Positions 1 to 11,725 are shown, numbered from the stretch's first letter. The stretch is DNA of 64,000 nucleotides from Symbiodinium kawagutii (GCA_009767595.1 VSDK01013525.1:125986-189985), one strand, 5' to 3'. Notes: generated from the letters alone by a model not told the origin. A program made the numbers and translations.

Positions 1-187
1 TAACAATAGTTTTGTAGGGGGATTTCAGGGGTTGTAACCACCAATATCATGTTTATAAAAAGGGATCATAGCCAACCGTCATGTTTCAACAACTAGTAGT
101 TGCTGGTTGGGGATTTCAGGGGGTTATAGCCATTTATAAAGGTTAATACTGGGGGACAATCAGCAACAATAAGGGTTAAACAAGTAC

Positions 188-286
188 CTGGTTGTGTGTT
201 TGATGCACATTTTTTGTTTTCCCTAGTGATACTAACAAGCAGTTGGTTGACTCATATTTTTCATAGCGGGTGAAACCACCGACCAG
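188..286. repeat. Family C inverted-repeat element
   Basis: It begins CTGGTTG and ends ACCACCGACCAG, which are near-complementary termini. The interior carries the family marks TTTTCCCTAGT and GGTTGACTCATATTTTTCAT. Confidence 0.6.
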
Positions 287-299
287 GTTGATTATATTG

Positions 300-397
300 T
301 GGTTCCTCAAGTCATAGGGAGCCCCACATGTTTGGTTTTTTGCTATAAATGATTACTATTGGATGATGTGGGGTACCCCTGTGACTTGAGAAACACC
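300..397. repeat. Family A inverted-repeat element
   Basis: The left end is TGGTTCCTCAAGTCATAGGG and the right end is CCCTGTGACTTGAGAAACACC, roughly complementary over about 20 bp. The interior is GGTTTTTTGCTATAAATG followed by GATGATGTGGGGTACC, typical of this family. Confidence 0.6.
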
Positions 398-1749
398 TAT
401 ATTGTTTTAAAAAACATAGCTTATGGCTGATTATATGGTTGATAGATCTTAGTAAGTAGATGTCAATTATATGGTGCATATTGGTGCAGGATGGTGTAGA
501 CTCGTTGATTACTAATAGCCATGGTCAATAGTGGTTGATATTGCGATTGCTTGCAATTACATTGTTGATAATGATCGTGGTTGGTAAATGATGGCCAACA
601 GTTTGAGTACTGCTCGATAAAAAATGACTTAACATTGAACCATGAAATGGTAGTATGGTTAATCCCATTTTTGGTTGGTAAATGATGGTCAATATTCACC
701 AGCCCAAGAGTTGCGTTCATGGTTGGCAAAAATGGTTGATCGTAGGTAGGCAATAATAGGTCATAGCAACTATCCAAAAGTTGACTAGTGAACATCCCAA
801 TAGCTGTTTGGTGATTTATGGCATTTGAACAGAAGCGGTATTTTTGACCCTATTTGAGGAATTGTTATCATGATTAATTATGTTGGATTGTGCTAAGGTA
901 ATAGTATACTCAACCATAAGATAAGTTGATAGCCGACAATGCCAATACTGATCCTTCTACTCTACGTTGATGCATTTTCTATGTGGAGCCATTGTCGAAG
1001 CGAGATAGCATATACCTGGAATAGTGATTTTCATTACAAGCGTAAGCTTTGATCTCTGCGTACAACCAGAATATGAGTTCGAACGGGAAACGGCGGTCCA
1101 TGATGGTTCAGTATATTATTGACTGGTACCAACTGACAGCTTCTGGTAGACACTGAACTTTCACTGTTGCTGGGAGGTGTGACAGCTTGTATCACGCAAT
1201 TTGTTGGGTTTCAACAACAGGTCAATTGGTTGTTGGTGTTCGCTGTCGTCACTGAGAGATTGATACCAAGCCAGATAGCAACATAACTTTGGTGGTCAGT
1301 GACCATCCTTGATTGACTAGCACTAGACTATCCACCATAAATGTTCATTGGCATTCAAAAGATATAGATATCCATGCGATCACAAGTAGACTATTTTGCA
1401 TCAAATCAAGATCATTATTACATGTGTCATATTCCGTGGATGATTCTCCATCAAATTGATCAAGGTCATTAGCATTTAGACTCCTTACAAGAACTTTTTA
1501 ATCTTGCCACTTTCCAAATGCCAGCTAATTATTCTCCCAGAACCACAATTGGCAAATCTTTATTTTCCATCAACCACCATTAATTAAACATCAGCCATCC
1601 TAAAACATTTTCAATTGATTACCATTCATTCACCATCATCAACCATTGCTAGCTCTTGGTTGGAAGGGAGCGATTCAGAGCCAGCGGTGTCCATAAACCC
1701 ATTTAAAGGAGGAGCGATTTGGAGCTACAAGGAGTGGTGCAACCAACTG

Positions 1750-1840
1750 GGTGTTTCTCAACATAGGGGTAGCCCCAAATCATCCTTTATTAACCATTTA
1801 TAGCAGTAAACCAACCATAACTTTGGGGTTCCCTATTTGG
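1750..1840. repeat. Family A element, right end fused to a family B element
   Basis: The left end GGGTGTTTCTCAACATAGGG is intact. The right arm stops at CCCTATTT and runs directly into the start of a family B element, so the two are nested or were joined by recombination. Confidence 0.6.
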
Positions 1841-1950
1841 CTGTGGGTCAAAACCCTGTAACCCTGGTTCCCCCATCATTAACCATTGTTTTCCCTATGA
1901 TTGCTGGTCATTATCCCCCATGATTGGTTAATTAATATGGACCCATAGCC
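1839..1950. repeat. Family B inverted-repeat element
   Basis: It starts GGCTGTGGGTCAAAACCC and ends ATGGACCCATAGCC, which are complementary termini. The interior has the family signature CTGGTTCCCCCATCATTAAC and TTTTCCCTATGATTG. Confidence 0.65.
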
Positions 1951-2344
1951 ATTTTGAGAAACCCTCAAATGGCAGTTGTTTAACCATAAGTTTCTTGGTG
2001 ACTTTCCCTTATTAACCACTATAATCCCCTAAAAAACTCAATAACCATCCATATCAACAAATGGATTAGGATTATTAACCCTATAATCCTTATAATCCCC
2101 ACCACTATAATCCCTTATTAACCACTATAATCCTAATCTACTGATCCATCACACCATTCCCCCCTTCCGACCACGGCTCACACGTCAGGATGGTGCACTT
2201 CCTCGACCTCCAGGTGTTTGAGAGCGGCGCCGTGCGAGTCCCAGTCGCAGGATCCGTCCCGTCCCTGTCGAGCTGCGGCTTCACAGCCGCAGGATGTGGA
2301 ACAGGACTGGAGGTGTTTATCTATGTTAATAGGAGGTTTTTTTT

Positions 2345-2430
2345 CAATAGGTTAATAGGATTTGATAGGATTTGATAGGATTTAATAGGATTTAATAGGA
2401 TTTAATAGGATTTAATAGGATTTAATGTTA
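2345..2430. repeat. 10-bp tandem repeat (TAGGATTTAA)n
   Basis: About eight head-to-tail copies of a 10-mer alternating between TAGGATTTGA and TAGGATTTAA. A decayed tail continues to about 2470 (TTAATAGGAGGTTTTTTTT occurs on both sides of the array). Confidence 0.85.
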
Positions 2431-2522
2431 ATTATTAACAGGTATTAACAGGATTGAATAGGTTAATAGGAGGTTTTTTTTTCCGCCAACAATGTGGAAC
2501 AGGAGTGATGGTCACTTTTATC

Positions 2523-2633
2523 TAGTTGTTGGTGGTTTGATTTACAGTTTTTCTTATTATCCCAAATGGAGAAACAAAACCGTTGGTTGGTTGACGAGCA
2601 TATTTTTTCATATGGGTAGAAAAGACCAACCAG
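2523..2633. repeat. Family C inverted-repeat element
   Basis: The left arm is TAGTTGTTGGTGGTTTGATT and the right arm ends AAAGACCAACCAG. The interior holds GGTTGGTTGACGAGCATATT, shared with the copy at 4888-4995. Confidence 0.6.
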
Positions 2634-4887
2634 TTAAGTTACTTGATGTTAGTTGTTATAAGTAATCAATTATTTTTGTGTATCAACGTAAAAAAAACAC
2701 TTAACTGGGGCCTGAGCTCATGATCACAGATAACGCGATGGTGAGATGACACTGACGATAGTACCAGAATTGTGATAGGAATAACCAGCAAATGGTCACA
2801 TATTATATGAATTAAAAAGCACATGGTTGATGGAATGATGGTGAATAGTGGTGAGGAGCAGTCAATTTTGCCTTGTTTGTCTCTCCCCATGGGCCTTGGA
2901 GAACGCCACAATCACAGTTTCTCTGGATCATCGCAGCAATGTGGAGATCAGAAGGTCTGGGGTGTTAACGCCATAGTTTTCTCAGGAGGATATAACCGCA
3001 CTTCCTGAGAGTTTCGCATATCTAAGTTCTTCGGTTTATCGTCTATCACATGCCCTCCAGCACATGGCGGGAACATGGAGCCCCATTCCCAATAGGTAAA
3101 CCTAATAAGTATCGTAGTTGTTGTGTTGGTAGACTCAGACGCATAACCGCCATTGGTTACCTCTTGATGCTGGTTACTAGTTCTCGTTGGGTCATCCTAG
3201 CTCACTTGCTCATTACAACCACCTGAAAACCAAGCAGCCTTATTGGCTTATCATCCCCCGGCGAAACATCAACGGTTCTTGTTGGCTTCTATGCATCGTC
3301 CGCCCAGGGCCCGTGAGCCGAAACAGCGACCAGAGAAGGTCCAGCCATCTGAGATCCTCCACAGAGGGTTACGCTGTTGAAAGGCAAAGAAGAGGTTGGT
3401 CAACGATTTGTTGGTTCAGTGCTTGCTGGGTTGTCTCAGTACCTCGAAGTCGATAAGTTGATTGGCAGAAGTTGGTGGGTTACAAAGGAAGCTCAAACTA
3501 GGACTAAGTTTCAAGCGGCTGAGGAATCAAGAAAACATAGGGACAGAAGTAGCAAGATATCACGAAAGTATTCCTACAATAAGCTTCATCGATGACTTGA
3601 GACAATAATCAATCTTGGGTGGTGGTTTCTAGCATTGCTATAGTCAGGCTATATTAGGATACATTAAGTGCATGGTGCTATTCAAGTGTCGTCCCGACAT
3701 CATTTAGTATAGCCAGGCTCACCTTGCTGATCGATTGTGAAACGATCGGCTTCAAATTCTGAGATCTATTTGAGTCTTTCATCATAGCCTCCTTGCTATC
3801 GTTTGTTGAGTAATGGTACCCACAACATTCCCAAACAGTGTTGATTGGCCGAAACACCGTTTTTTGGGGGATTTGATACTTGATTGCTAGTGTCTTAGGG
3901 GAGGCAGCCGGACCATCAGATGGTGGCATGCTGATTCTTCAGCCTCACAACAGGGCAAGAGAACAAAATCTTGTAGGCACAGCTGCCGATTGTGAAGACA
4001 TGTACCTTAAGGACGTTGGTGAAACTTTATGGCGATATAGGTCAATGTTAACCCTCCATACAGGAGATAATAAGCAGCAATGAAAGGAATTACAATGCTT
4101 CATGATGGTGGGTGCAGGTTTTGACCCATAGCCATATTAGATTATATGGTTAAATGACTAATAGCAGTTATTTGATATTGATCATATCTCCAAGGATGGC
4201 CCTAAAGGTGCATGTAGATTCTGTAGATGTTTGTTCGCATTCAAGCATGCCAAACATGACATGAATCAACAAGGCTGACACTGTGGATACTGGACCTGTG
4301 CTGCTTGTACAGCTTGAGCCGTGCCGAGTTGTCCACGAGTCCACCGATAGAGAATTGTCCATGGACAGGATTGGTACTTCACCGGCAAGACCATGAATGT
4401 ATAGCCTACAGTGATGAGTCACATGATCCACAACAATCGATATTGGTGGCAATTCGGGGTAATGGGAATGATCAGAAGCCCCAACAGCAGTGGTTAAAAG
4501 CTGGTCAGTTCATCATGAACAAACAGCAGGAGTGGCTGATCCGATTACAGGAAACCAACAATTGACCGTAGGGAACGCATCCTGCACATGAATCCAGTGA
4601 CTCCAATGGAAAATTCCAACCGGGGGAACCATTTTCTCATAGTGCAGTGATCAAAACATCCATAGCTTAACATCTCATAGGCGAGTCCTCAGCATGGCTA
4701 TTAGCTGTGTCCGAGGTTTTCACCAAAATACAAGCACAGCTCCTTGATGTTAACCCTAGATTCTAGATTCATACTGTAGACATTTCCATGGTGCTACCAT
4801 CTCAGTAGGAACCCTTCACTTCTGAAGGTACCGGGCGTGCAGCGCCTAGAAACCTGAACAGTCCGGGTCAGTGATAGGATACCAAAA

Positions 4888-4995
4888 CTGCTTGGTGGTT
4901 TGATTTACATTTCTTATGTTCCAAAATGTATTACCAAATCCTTGGGTTGGTTGACGAGTGTATTTTTCAGAGCGGTTGGTTCAACCACCAACCAG
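4888..4995. repeat. Family C inverted-repeat element
   Basis: The left arm is CTGCTTGGTGGTTTGATTTA and the right arm is GGTTCAACCACCAACCAG. A half copy (GGTTGGTTCAACCACCAACC) lies at about 5224-5246. Confidence 0.6.
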
Positions 4996-5394
4996 TGAAT
5001 CTTTCATCGTAGTCTCCTTGCTATCTTGGGATCAGGAATGGTACCCCCCAACATCCCCCAAACAGTCTGGATTGGAATAAACACCTCTTTTGGGGAAATT
5101 TGATACTTGACTACTATAGTGTTTGGTTTCCAAATGTATTCCCAAATTGTTGATTGACAAATTAACCACTATCAACTATCAACCATTCTGAATCATTCCG
5201 AACCATTATTAACCAACAATATAGGGGTTGGTTCAACCACCAACCAGAACATGTGACAAACAAAAGGCGACCACACCAAAACGACGACCTGGCTCACCGA
5301 TGCATGATCGAACTGACCAAACTGTGGTTCAGTTGCATGAAAATGCGCGCTGCAAGTTGTGAGAGAGGAAGGTAGCAACTGGGCATAATCATAT

Positions 5395-5497
5395 GGTGGT
5401 TTCTAAAAATAGGGGACCCCCAAAATGGATGGTTTGTTACTATCAATGGCGAATAAACTCGACGATTTGGGGCTACTCCTATTTTGAGAAACCTCCC
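5395..5497. repeat. Family A inverted-repeat element
   Basis: The termini GGTGGTTTCTAAAAATAGGG and CCTATTTTGAGAAACCTCCC are complementary apart from a few bases. A second left arm starts again at about 5504 and is interrupted. Confidence 0.65.
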
Positions 5498-5589
5498 ATA
5501 TATGGTGGTTTCTCAAAATCGATGGATTGTTTATTACTGTAAGTGGTTTTCATGAAGGATAACAAAATAAGATGTTATATCCCATATAT

Positions 5590-5690
5590 GGGTGGTGGTG
5601 TCCAACATTTATTGTTTTCCCTAGTCATCATTAACAAATGGATGGTTGACTAAAATGTTTCAAAGGGGTTGAATCGAAACCACCAACCAG
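5590..5690. repeat. Family C inverted-repeat element
   Basis: The left arm is GGTGGTGGTGTCCAAC and the right arm is GAAACCACCAACCAG. The interior has TTGTTTTCCCTAGTCATC, as in the copy at 188-286. Confidence 0.6.
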
Positions 5691-5696
5691 AAATAC

Positions 5697-5776
5697 GGTG
5701 GTTTCTCAAAATAGGACGCCCCCAAGAATGGATGGTTCATGACTATCAATGGTTATGCCTATTTTGAGAAACACTC
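5697..5776. repeat. Family A element, internally shortened
   Basis: Termini are GGTGGTTTCTCAAAATAGG and CCTATTTTGAGAAACACTC. About 20 bp of the usual interior is missing. Confidence 0.6.
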
Positions 5777-6886
5777 GTGTATAATTTGCCCTCGCGTTCA
5801 AGTGAGGGTTGCCTACATCTTACCCCTTTGGATGGTGGATTGACTTGTGAAAAGAGGGGTTGAACCCAGCAGTACAGTTTCATTTCAATCACCAGGCAAT
5901 TCGGAGGACTGGATCATTCTCGAAGTAAGACATCACTACAGCCATTCGAAGAGAACTTACCATCAAGAGCTTCTGTGGTTTACCGACTGGATCCCAAGGT
6001 GTCGCAGCTTGTAGCTGGATACCATGGATAACGGCGGGATCTTTCATGCGTTTACCCCGGCCGGGGGAGAGGATGTAGGGACTATTTCCCCTTTGGAAGA
6101 TCCAAAGTGAAGCGGTCACCTTTAAGTTTGGAACATCATTACATGATGGTTCCACTGCAAGATATTACAAGTATCAAGCTTCAATAAATATTAAGTAACA
6201 ACAGCCATATGAAGAATCAACTTCAATAATGGCTGTTTGATTGATGATCAAACTTAAGGATATATCCACATGGTGTGGTGCAATTTACGATCTCTATGCA
6301 ATTGATTGATTGCTTGTCTTGGGTGCCGTGACCTGACAAGTTTGCATGCGGCAGAACGAAGCACCTGCATGCAGAGCCTAGGCATCACTAGGGCAGACAG
6401 CCCTATCCACCAGGGTTGTTCACAGCTCACCTGATCAGCAGGTGATGCCCTACCTACCACAATGGCTTCGCAATGACTTGCTCAGTCATCGGCTCAGCTC
6501 GTCCAACGGGCGAAGGGAGACCCTCCGCCGTAAAACTTGTGCCATGCACAGCTGTGATAGGTAGCACTGGTCGTCATCAGTTCCCAAGCATCAACGACCC
6601 GCAAGGTATTCGTTGTGTGTTTGGAGCTCGCAAGGCATTCATTGTGTGTTTGGAACCATTATATGATAGTCAAGCTGAGTGTGTTCATAGTGACTTTTGG
6701 TGGGAATTCTCAAGCTGAGTCTGTTCACAAACATCATGAACACACTTTTACACGTGAATCAACGGGGATTGGCATAGATATATGGCTGTGGGTCAAGGGC
6801 CAGGGTGCCCTTGCACAGCGCAACCAGCGAAGCATCGGCGCACCATTGGTGATGATCAGAGAACCTCAGAGATGATCAACGCATTT

Positions 6887-6985
6887 GGTGGTTTCTCAAA
6901 ATAGGGGACCCCCAAATCATCCACTATTCACCATTTATAGTAATAAATCAGCCATTTTTGGGGCTCCCTATTTTGAGAAACCCCC
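6887..6985. repeat. Family A inverted-repeat element (well preserved)
   Basis: Termini are GGTGGTTTCTCAAAATAGGG and CCCTATTTTGAGAAACCCCC, close to perfect complements. The interior reads ACCATTTATAGTAATAAATC, the commonest family core. Confidence 0.7.
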
Positions 6986-7272
6986 ATCTGGGGCAGCCAC
7001 GAGTCATCACCATTCTGTTGCTTGGTATGTCCTGATGAAACGTGTTTCGAAGAAAAAACAATTCTTGGAGATTCTGATCAAGTTATTTTTCAATTTGATC
7101 AACAATTGTTTGATGATAAGGATCGAGCACTATTTACCATGACTAGATCAGCTTTTTGTTTAACCGTTTAACCATCACTATGAATCACCACCGGCACTAT
7201 CAACCATAAATTAGCCAGAAGTATCACCAATCCTCAAGCGGCTTATTGACCATGCTTTCTCCCTGTGCTCAG

Positions 7273-7322
7273 GTGAGCGCTTCGTCACAGAGTGCATCAC
7301 CATCTTCGAAGAGTTGGATAAG
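7273..7322 (+). CDS. EF-hand protein, exon (first half of calcium loop)
   Basis: This 50-nt exon follows a GCTCAG acceptor and ends before a GTGGCC donor. It encodes a helix ending IFEELDK, the entering helix and first two loop positions of an EF-hand. The exon ends on a codon boundary, and the exon at 8248 starts on one. Joining them gives DKDKNGTLEPEE, a canonical 12-residue calcium loop with Asp, Asp, Asn, Gly and Glu at the expected positions. EF-hands bind calcium in calmodulin-like regulators and many calcium-dependent enzymes; which protein this is cannot be told from one motif. The start of the gene upstream was not found. What is seen is the motif and phase; the splice is inferred. 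Confidence 0.6.
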
Positions 7323-7867
7323 GTGGCCAGCTTTTTTTCGACGGCCCTGGTGGTAAGGGTCAATGGTTCATGGATTAATGGTGAGGTAGAAATGGTTCAT
7401 GGTTCATGGTCAATGATGGCAATGATTGATGTCCGGTGAGGTATAACAGGTACATGTTAATGATGGCTATGGTTAATGGTTAATTAATGGTGAGGTAAAA
7501 CTGGTACACGGTGAATTTGTGGTTAATGAGCTAGAGGATGATCAGCACATTGGTAGAAATTGATGGCTGATGGGCAATGACGGCTATGTTTGATGTCAAA
7601 CATCACTAGCATGTAAGCACGCTGGCATGTTGGCTGCCCACCAATGAGTAGCCCTCCAATGAGTAGCCTTGGGGTACAAATGAAGATCAGCACGTGTTAA
7701 TTAATGACTAGTCATGGCTCATGATGATCGATCATGATTGGTTGGCGGCTTGAAAAATCGTGGCTACCCATGGTCGGTTACCCAGATTACGACGAAGCTG
7801 GAGTACCAAGGTGACAAAGCTGGTTGTAGCCATGGGTATTGATGGTAGTAGCCTTGTTATAGATTCT

Positions 7868-7970
7868 GGTGGTTTCTCAAAATAGGGGTACTCCCAAATC
7901 ATTCTTGTTCAATCAGAATTGGTGGCAAACCGACCATTTTGGGGGGTCTGCCCATTTTGAGAAACCATCC
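7868..7970. repeat. Family A inverted-repeat element
   Basis: Termini are GGTGGTTTCTCAAAATAGGG and CATTTTGAGAAACCATCC. It lies in the intron between the two EF-hand exons. Confidence 0.65.
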
Positions 7971-8247
7971 ATGAATGGTTCATGATGATGGTGGCCAAGA
8001 GATGAGGCTTCTGGAAACCCAGCTGAAGCTCAGAGACACCCACCATCACCCAGCATCACCATGAACTACGCGGGCAACATTCACCTCAATGGAGCTGCGA
8101 CCTAAGCGACATGGCTATGGGTCGCCGGTTCACCTGGTGTACCATCATCAACCATTGTTTTCCCCATTATTGTTGGTTATTATCCCTGATTGTTCATGCT
8201 TAATTCATATTGACCCACGATAACATTTGAATCACTTGGCGCGCCAG

Positions 8248-8311
8248 GACAAGAATGGAACCTTGGAGCCCGAGGAGCTCTTTCCGATGGCTAGAGCCTC
8301 ATTGCGACAGG
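8248..8311 (+). CDS. EF-hand protein, exon (second half of calcium loop)
   Basis: It follows a GCGCCAG acceptor and reads DKNGTLEPEELFPMARASLR. The first ten residues complete the calcium loop begun in the exon at 7273-7322, and the rest is the exiting helix. The likely donor is GC at 8312, leaving phase 1; an earlier GC donor after FPM is an alternative. An in-frame stop follows shortly, so the coding must be spliced onward. Possible continuations (an exon-like piece near 8967-8993, one at 9443-9482 before a GTAAGT donor, and the EF-hand exon at 10878) are not proven to belong to the same transcript. Confidence 0.6.
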
Positions 8312-10877
8312 GCGACACAGGGCGCTGAGTTTTGGAACCCAGACACGGCGCCATGTCGTTGTTGCAATGGTGGTACCTACGAGCGCCATCAGGCGGCTCA
8401 TAGCCATTCTTGGTAGGAAATCACATTTTTTTGGGCACACCACGGCAAACTGGACTCCATTTAGTCACCTCGTCAATGTAGCAGCCCAAGTCGATGCTTT
8501 TGTTGATCGACCCAAGGATTCGTCCGGTCGCCTTGGTGCTTCGTTGCATTGCTATGCGTGCCATAGCATCCTCAGCTCAACATCCAATGGTTGATAAGGG
8601 TTAATACCGCTTGCTAATAACATCTAACAACGGTCAATAATGGTTAAGACCAATTTTTGGTTGATAGTACCAGTTGATGAGCTGTGTGAATTCATAAGCA
8701 TCCTCGTTCGTCAATGTCATGTGAGCGGCTGATCTCCGAACAATCATGATAGAATGCATCATTGGCCTCCAAGACCATGAAAATGATCTAGTTTATTAGT
8801 CATATGTCATATATTGTAACAAACCAACCATTATTGGGGGTTCCCTATTTTGAGGAACACCCATATCTTGGAGGCTAAAAAGCCATATTTTTTCAATGGT
8901 TTTGAGGAGCCATGGTGATGATTAAGCCCGGTGAATGCTGGGTCCTCATTGATTGCTGCGCCGCAGCAATGCTGGGAGCCGAGGTTCGCAACATGGCGGA
9001 TGCCCACAGTCACAAGCCCAGCTGCTGCTGTGTTGTTCAAGTGAAATGTTGCTATCGGGCTTAATAGTGATCAATATATGATGGCCAGTCATCATAGACG
9101 CTAGGGCATGGCAATCACTGGTAGCCATAGCAACAATGATCATGCTTAATGAATGATAGAGGTCAATATGAAGCTAAGAGCGGCTGACATGATGTGAAGC
9201 TAATATGGAGCCAATAATAAACAATTAACCCTAGTTGCGAATAGCGGTTGATGGCTAATCATTATATCGTAACTAATTAATCAGTATAACGAAGCATGGA
9301 ATGGGCATTTAAAAACATGCAAGTGCTATTGGATTGGCCAAATGGATTCAACAACAATGACCAACCCGTTTCATCATGGTTGTTTTGAAGGTGCCTCCAT
9401 TTTTGCCTTTTTATCAAAGTGATTGAAACTCTCTATGCTTCCAGCAGCTGGTTACCTACTACAATGGTTACTGGAAGCACAGGTAAGTTGAAATTGCATG
9501 CGAATTGACCTGGGCGTACCCGCAGGGTAACATGAATTGCCAACGCCCGCGGGCACTGCCCACATCGCAGGTGTCGCGGTTGTATCCATCTTGTTGCTCC
9601 ACCATCCCGAAACGGTTGGGATGGAGCAGGAAGAACTTGCTTCATGTACATGAAATATATTTATCAGCTGATAAACACACTAATTATTAACTATTTGCTG
9701 AAGTCCTATTAGCAAACCACATGCAACTGATAATATGATAAAAGCATTATTTGCCAAAGTCCTATTTATTAACAACTTATGAATTGCAAGATGATAAATG
9801 CACCATTTGCTGAAGTCCTATTAGTAAACCACTTGTAACTGATAACATGATAGAAGCATTATTTGCCAAAGTCCTATTTGTACACAACCTATAAATTGCA
9901 ACATGATAAATGCACCATTTGCTGAAGGCCTTTTCGTAAACCACTTGTAACTGATAACATGATAAAAGCATTCTTTGCTGAAGTCCTATGAATAAACGAC
10001 TTATAAAATACAACATGGTTAAAAAAAACATGCTGAAGTCCTATTGTAAACCACCTACGTATCAATACAACATGATAAAAGCACCATTTGCTAAAGTCCT
10101 GTGCGTAAACAACTTAAAACTGATAGCATGACAAAAGCACCATTTTCTGAAGTCCTACTAGTAAACACTTAATTATATAAATTATAACTCTATCTAATAA
10201 TTAGCACTATTAGTGACGGTATTAGGAACCATTATTTGCTTTATGAGTAATTCCATTGGTAAGCATGATTTGCACTATTAATAACTTATTAGTGACACAT
10301 TTTATGTAACACTATTAGTACGCATTGTTTGCCATTGACCATAAATTATTAGCCATTATAAATGATAACTAAGTATTAATAACCACTATTAGTGACATTA
10401 CAACCATTATTTGCGCTAGTGGTAGCACCATTAGTAAGCATGATTTGCTATTATTGATAAACAATTATATAATGAATTACAACTTGTGATAAAGAACTCA
10501 TGATGAACTTTCTATTAGTAGCAACATGTACTGAATTAAAACTTTTGATCAAGAATTTTCGATGAAGAACTTTCTATTAGTAACAAGCGTTACATTAGGA
10601 AGCATTTTCGATGAAGAACTTTCTATTAGTCCAAGGCCATCGGCTGAAGATGTTTGCTCCAACAGCTTCACAACTCGAGGCATGGCCTTGGACTTGGATC
10701 AGCTGGGCACTCAGGGGCGAAGGGGCGGCCTGGCAGCGAGCTTCGCCAGGGGTACCCGTTGTGCGGCTCGAAAGGGCCTGACCAGGAGCGGCCCCCAGGG
10801 GCTCCTAACATGTTCTGAAATCAAAGGCTGTGAGAAAGAATCGATGATGCCCTGGAGTCGGAAGCCGCTTCGCCGAG
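8312..10877. other. Probable intron or intergenic DNA with minisatellite
   Basis: No certain gene. The half family A element at 8822-8862 and the minisatellite at 9701-10170 lie here. About 50 bp near 8369 (TGGTGGTACCTACGAGCGCC) recurs near 59065, marking another dispersed repeat. Short exon-like pieces occur at 8967-8993, 9443-9482 (ending at a strong GTAAGT donor) and 9525-9568, too short to identify. The stretch 10200-10620 is AT-rich, with many copies of ATTAGTRAC-like words. Confidence 0.5.
9701..10170. repeat. 56-bp minisatellite with two alternating unit types
   Basis: The word AAGTCCTAT (or a near match) recurs at 9701, 9757, 9813, 9869, 9925, 9981, 10036, 10094 and 10150, a spacing of 56 bp with slight drift at the end. 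Units alternate between one type containing AAACCACTTGTAACTGATAA and another containing AACTTATAAATTGCAACATG, so the higher-order period is about 112 bp. Units diverge towards the right. ORFs across it are translations of the repeat and not genes. Confidence 0.9.
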
Positions 10878-10975
10878 GTGCAATCGCTTCGCTTCGATTT
10901 TCGATGACAACGGCGACGGTCTCATCGAGCTCGATGAGTCTCTTGGAGCGCTGGGATGCCATGGGCAGGCTGAAG
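10878..10975 (+). CDS. EF-hand exon (second calcium-binding motif)
   Basis: In this GC-rich segment one frame reads CNRFASIFDDNGDGLIELDE. The 12-residue loop DDNGDGLIELDE lies at 10903-10938 and has Asp, Asn, Asp, Gly, Ile and Glu at the canonical EF-hand positions, preceded by a hydrophobic entering helix. The likely acceptor is the AG at 10876-10877 and the likely donor GTGTGG at 10976, with a second GT a few bases on. It is on the same strand as the split EF-hand at 7.3-8.3 kb and could belong to the same gene, but the exons between were not resolved. The calcium-binding motif is confident; the exon ends are moderate. Confidence 0.55.
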
Positions 10976-11484
10976 GTGTGGTGACATGGCTCCCGTATCG
11001 AGGGGTACACCACGTGTCTGACGATGTCGCAGTGGTCACCATCCCAAGATTTGTTGGAAATGACATGAAATGATAATCGATTGGTTTGGGAATTGGTCGT
11101 TGATTTTTCTTGGTGCGCACCGAAACGACCACTAAACAATGTACCTCCCATTTTTGATGGCTGTTTGTTTGTTTGCTGTTGAGGATGATCATAGCTGGGG
11201 ATGGGTGTGGGCACCCGCTGTGGATACATTGTGGGACTGGGATTCCATCACCCTTGAGCCATCCATTGCTGGCCGACCTTTGGGGCGAGGACCAGAGTGT
11301 TGGCAACCCCTAGGTTGGTTTGTCAATGGATGTGTTAATTGCCCATCATCCTAAATATAATCTTGTATGTTAATCCATAACTTCATGCTGATGAATTGTC
11401 AATAGAATGAATTATTATGGTAGTCAAGCACGAAAATATTTGAGAAATAATATACAGCTGGTGCCACTGGCTTTTGCCACTGCT

Positions 11485-11725
11485 CAGCCGCAGAGGTTTG
11501 TGACTTTCTCGCGCTTCATGATCGTCATGACCTTCTTGCACAGCCAGGCGCGGCCGGATGGCACATGTGCCAGGGCGCCTCCAAGCAGTGGTGGCGCGGG
11601 GCCAGCTATTTCGTGGTGGCGCCCAATGGTGGCTTCACCAATCACCCGGGATGGTTTTGGGATGGCCCAAACTGTGGTAGTTGCAACCTACGATGACCCA
11701 GGGCCCAACGGTTCTTGCCATAATT
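11485..11725 (+). CDS. Exon-like segment, family unrecognised
   Basis: The base composition switches from AT-rich to GC-rich coding-like DNA. Two frames look protein-like and overlap. Frame one, after a CCGCAG acceptor, gives RFVTFSRFMIVMTFLHSQ, which resembles the back half of an EF-hand, and ends at a CAG/GC donor. Frame two gives a Trp/Gly-rich stretch containing QWWRGASYFVVAPNGG and PGWFWDGPNCGSC, ending at a stop near 11692. A phase-1 donor at 10975 would join frame two if the acceptor AG at 11492 were used. I cannot decide between them, and I do not recognise the Trp-rich sequence. Confidence 0.35.

Larger units (their letters stand above)
1..7272. other. Gene-poor, repeat-rich stretch
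   Basis: I see no supportable gene here. The DNA is AT-rich and built from degenerate short motifs (variants of GGTTGATAATGG and their complements) and from copies of repeat families A, B and C, listed separately. A few GC-richer islands (about 2165-2310, 4305-4390, 5900-6120, 6290-6560) could be single exons, but none gave a reading frame I could tie to a family or join to another exon. The island at 2271-2290 contains a small perfect hairpin (CTGCGGCT, then its complement AGCCGCAG). Confidence 0.6.

Noticed and set aside
1937-1965. Resemblance of CATAGCCATTTTGAGAAA to the dinoflagellate spliced leader
   Set aside because: The match covers only about ten bases and is explained by the abutting ends of family B and family A elements.
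9701-10170. Regular array considered as a CRISPR
   Set aside because: Units are contiguous with no unique spacers, and the genome is eukaryotic.
10711-11306. Minus-strand ORFs of 172 and 161 codons
   Set aside because: They lie antisense to the EF-hand exon and read through non-coding DNA without motifs.
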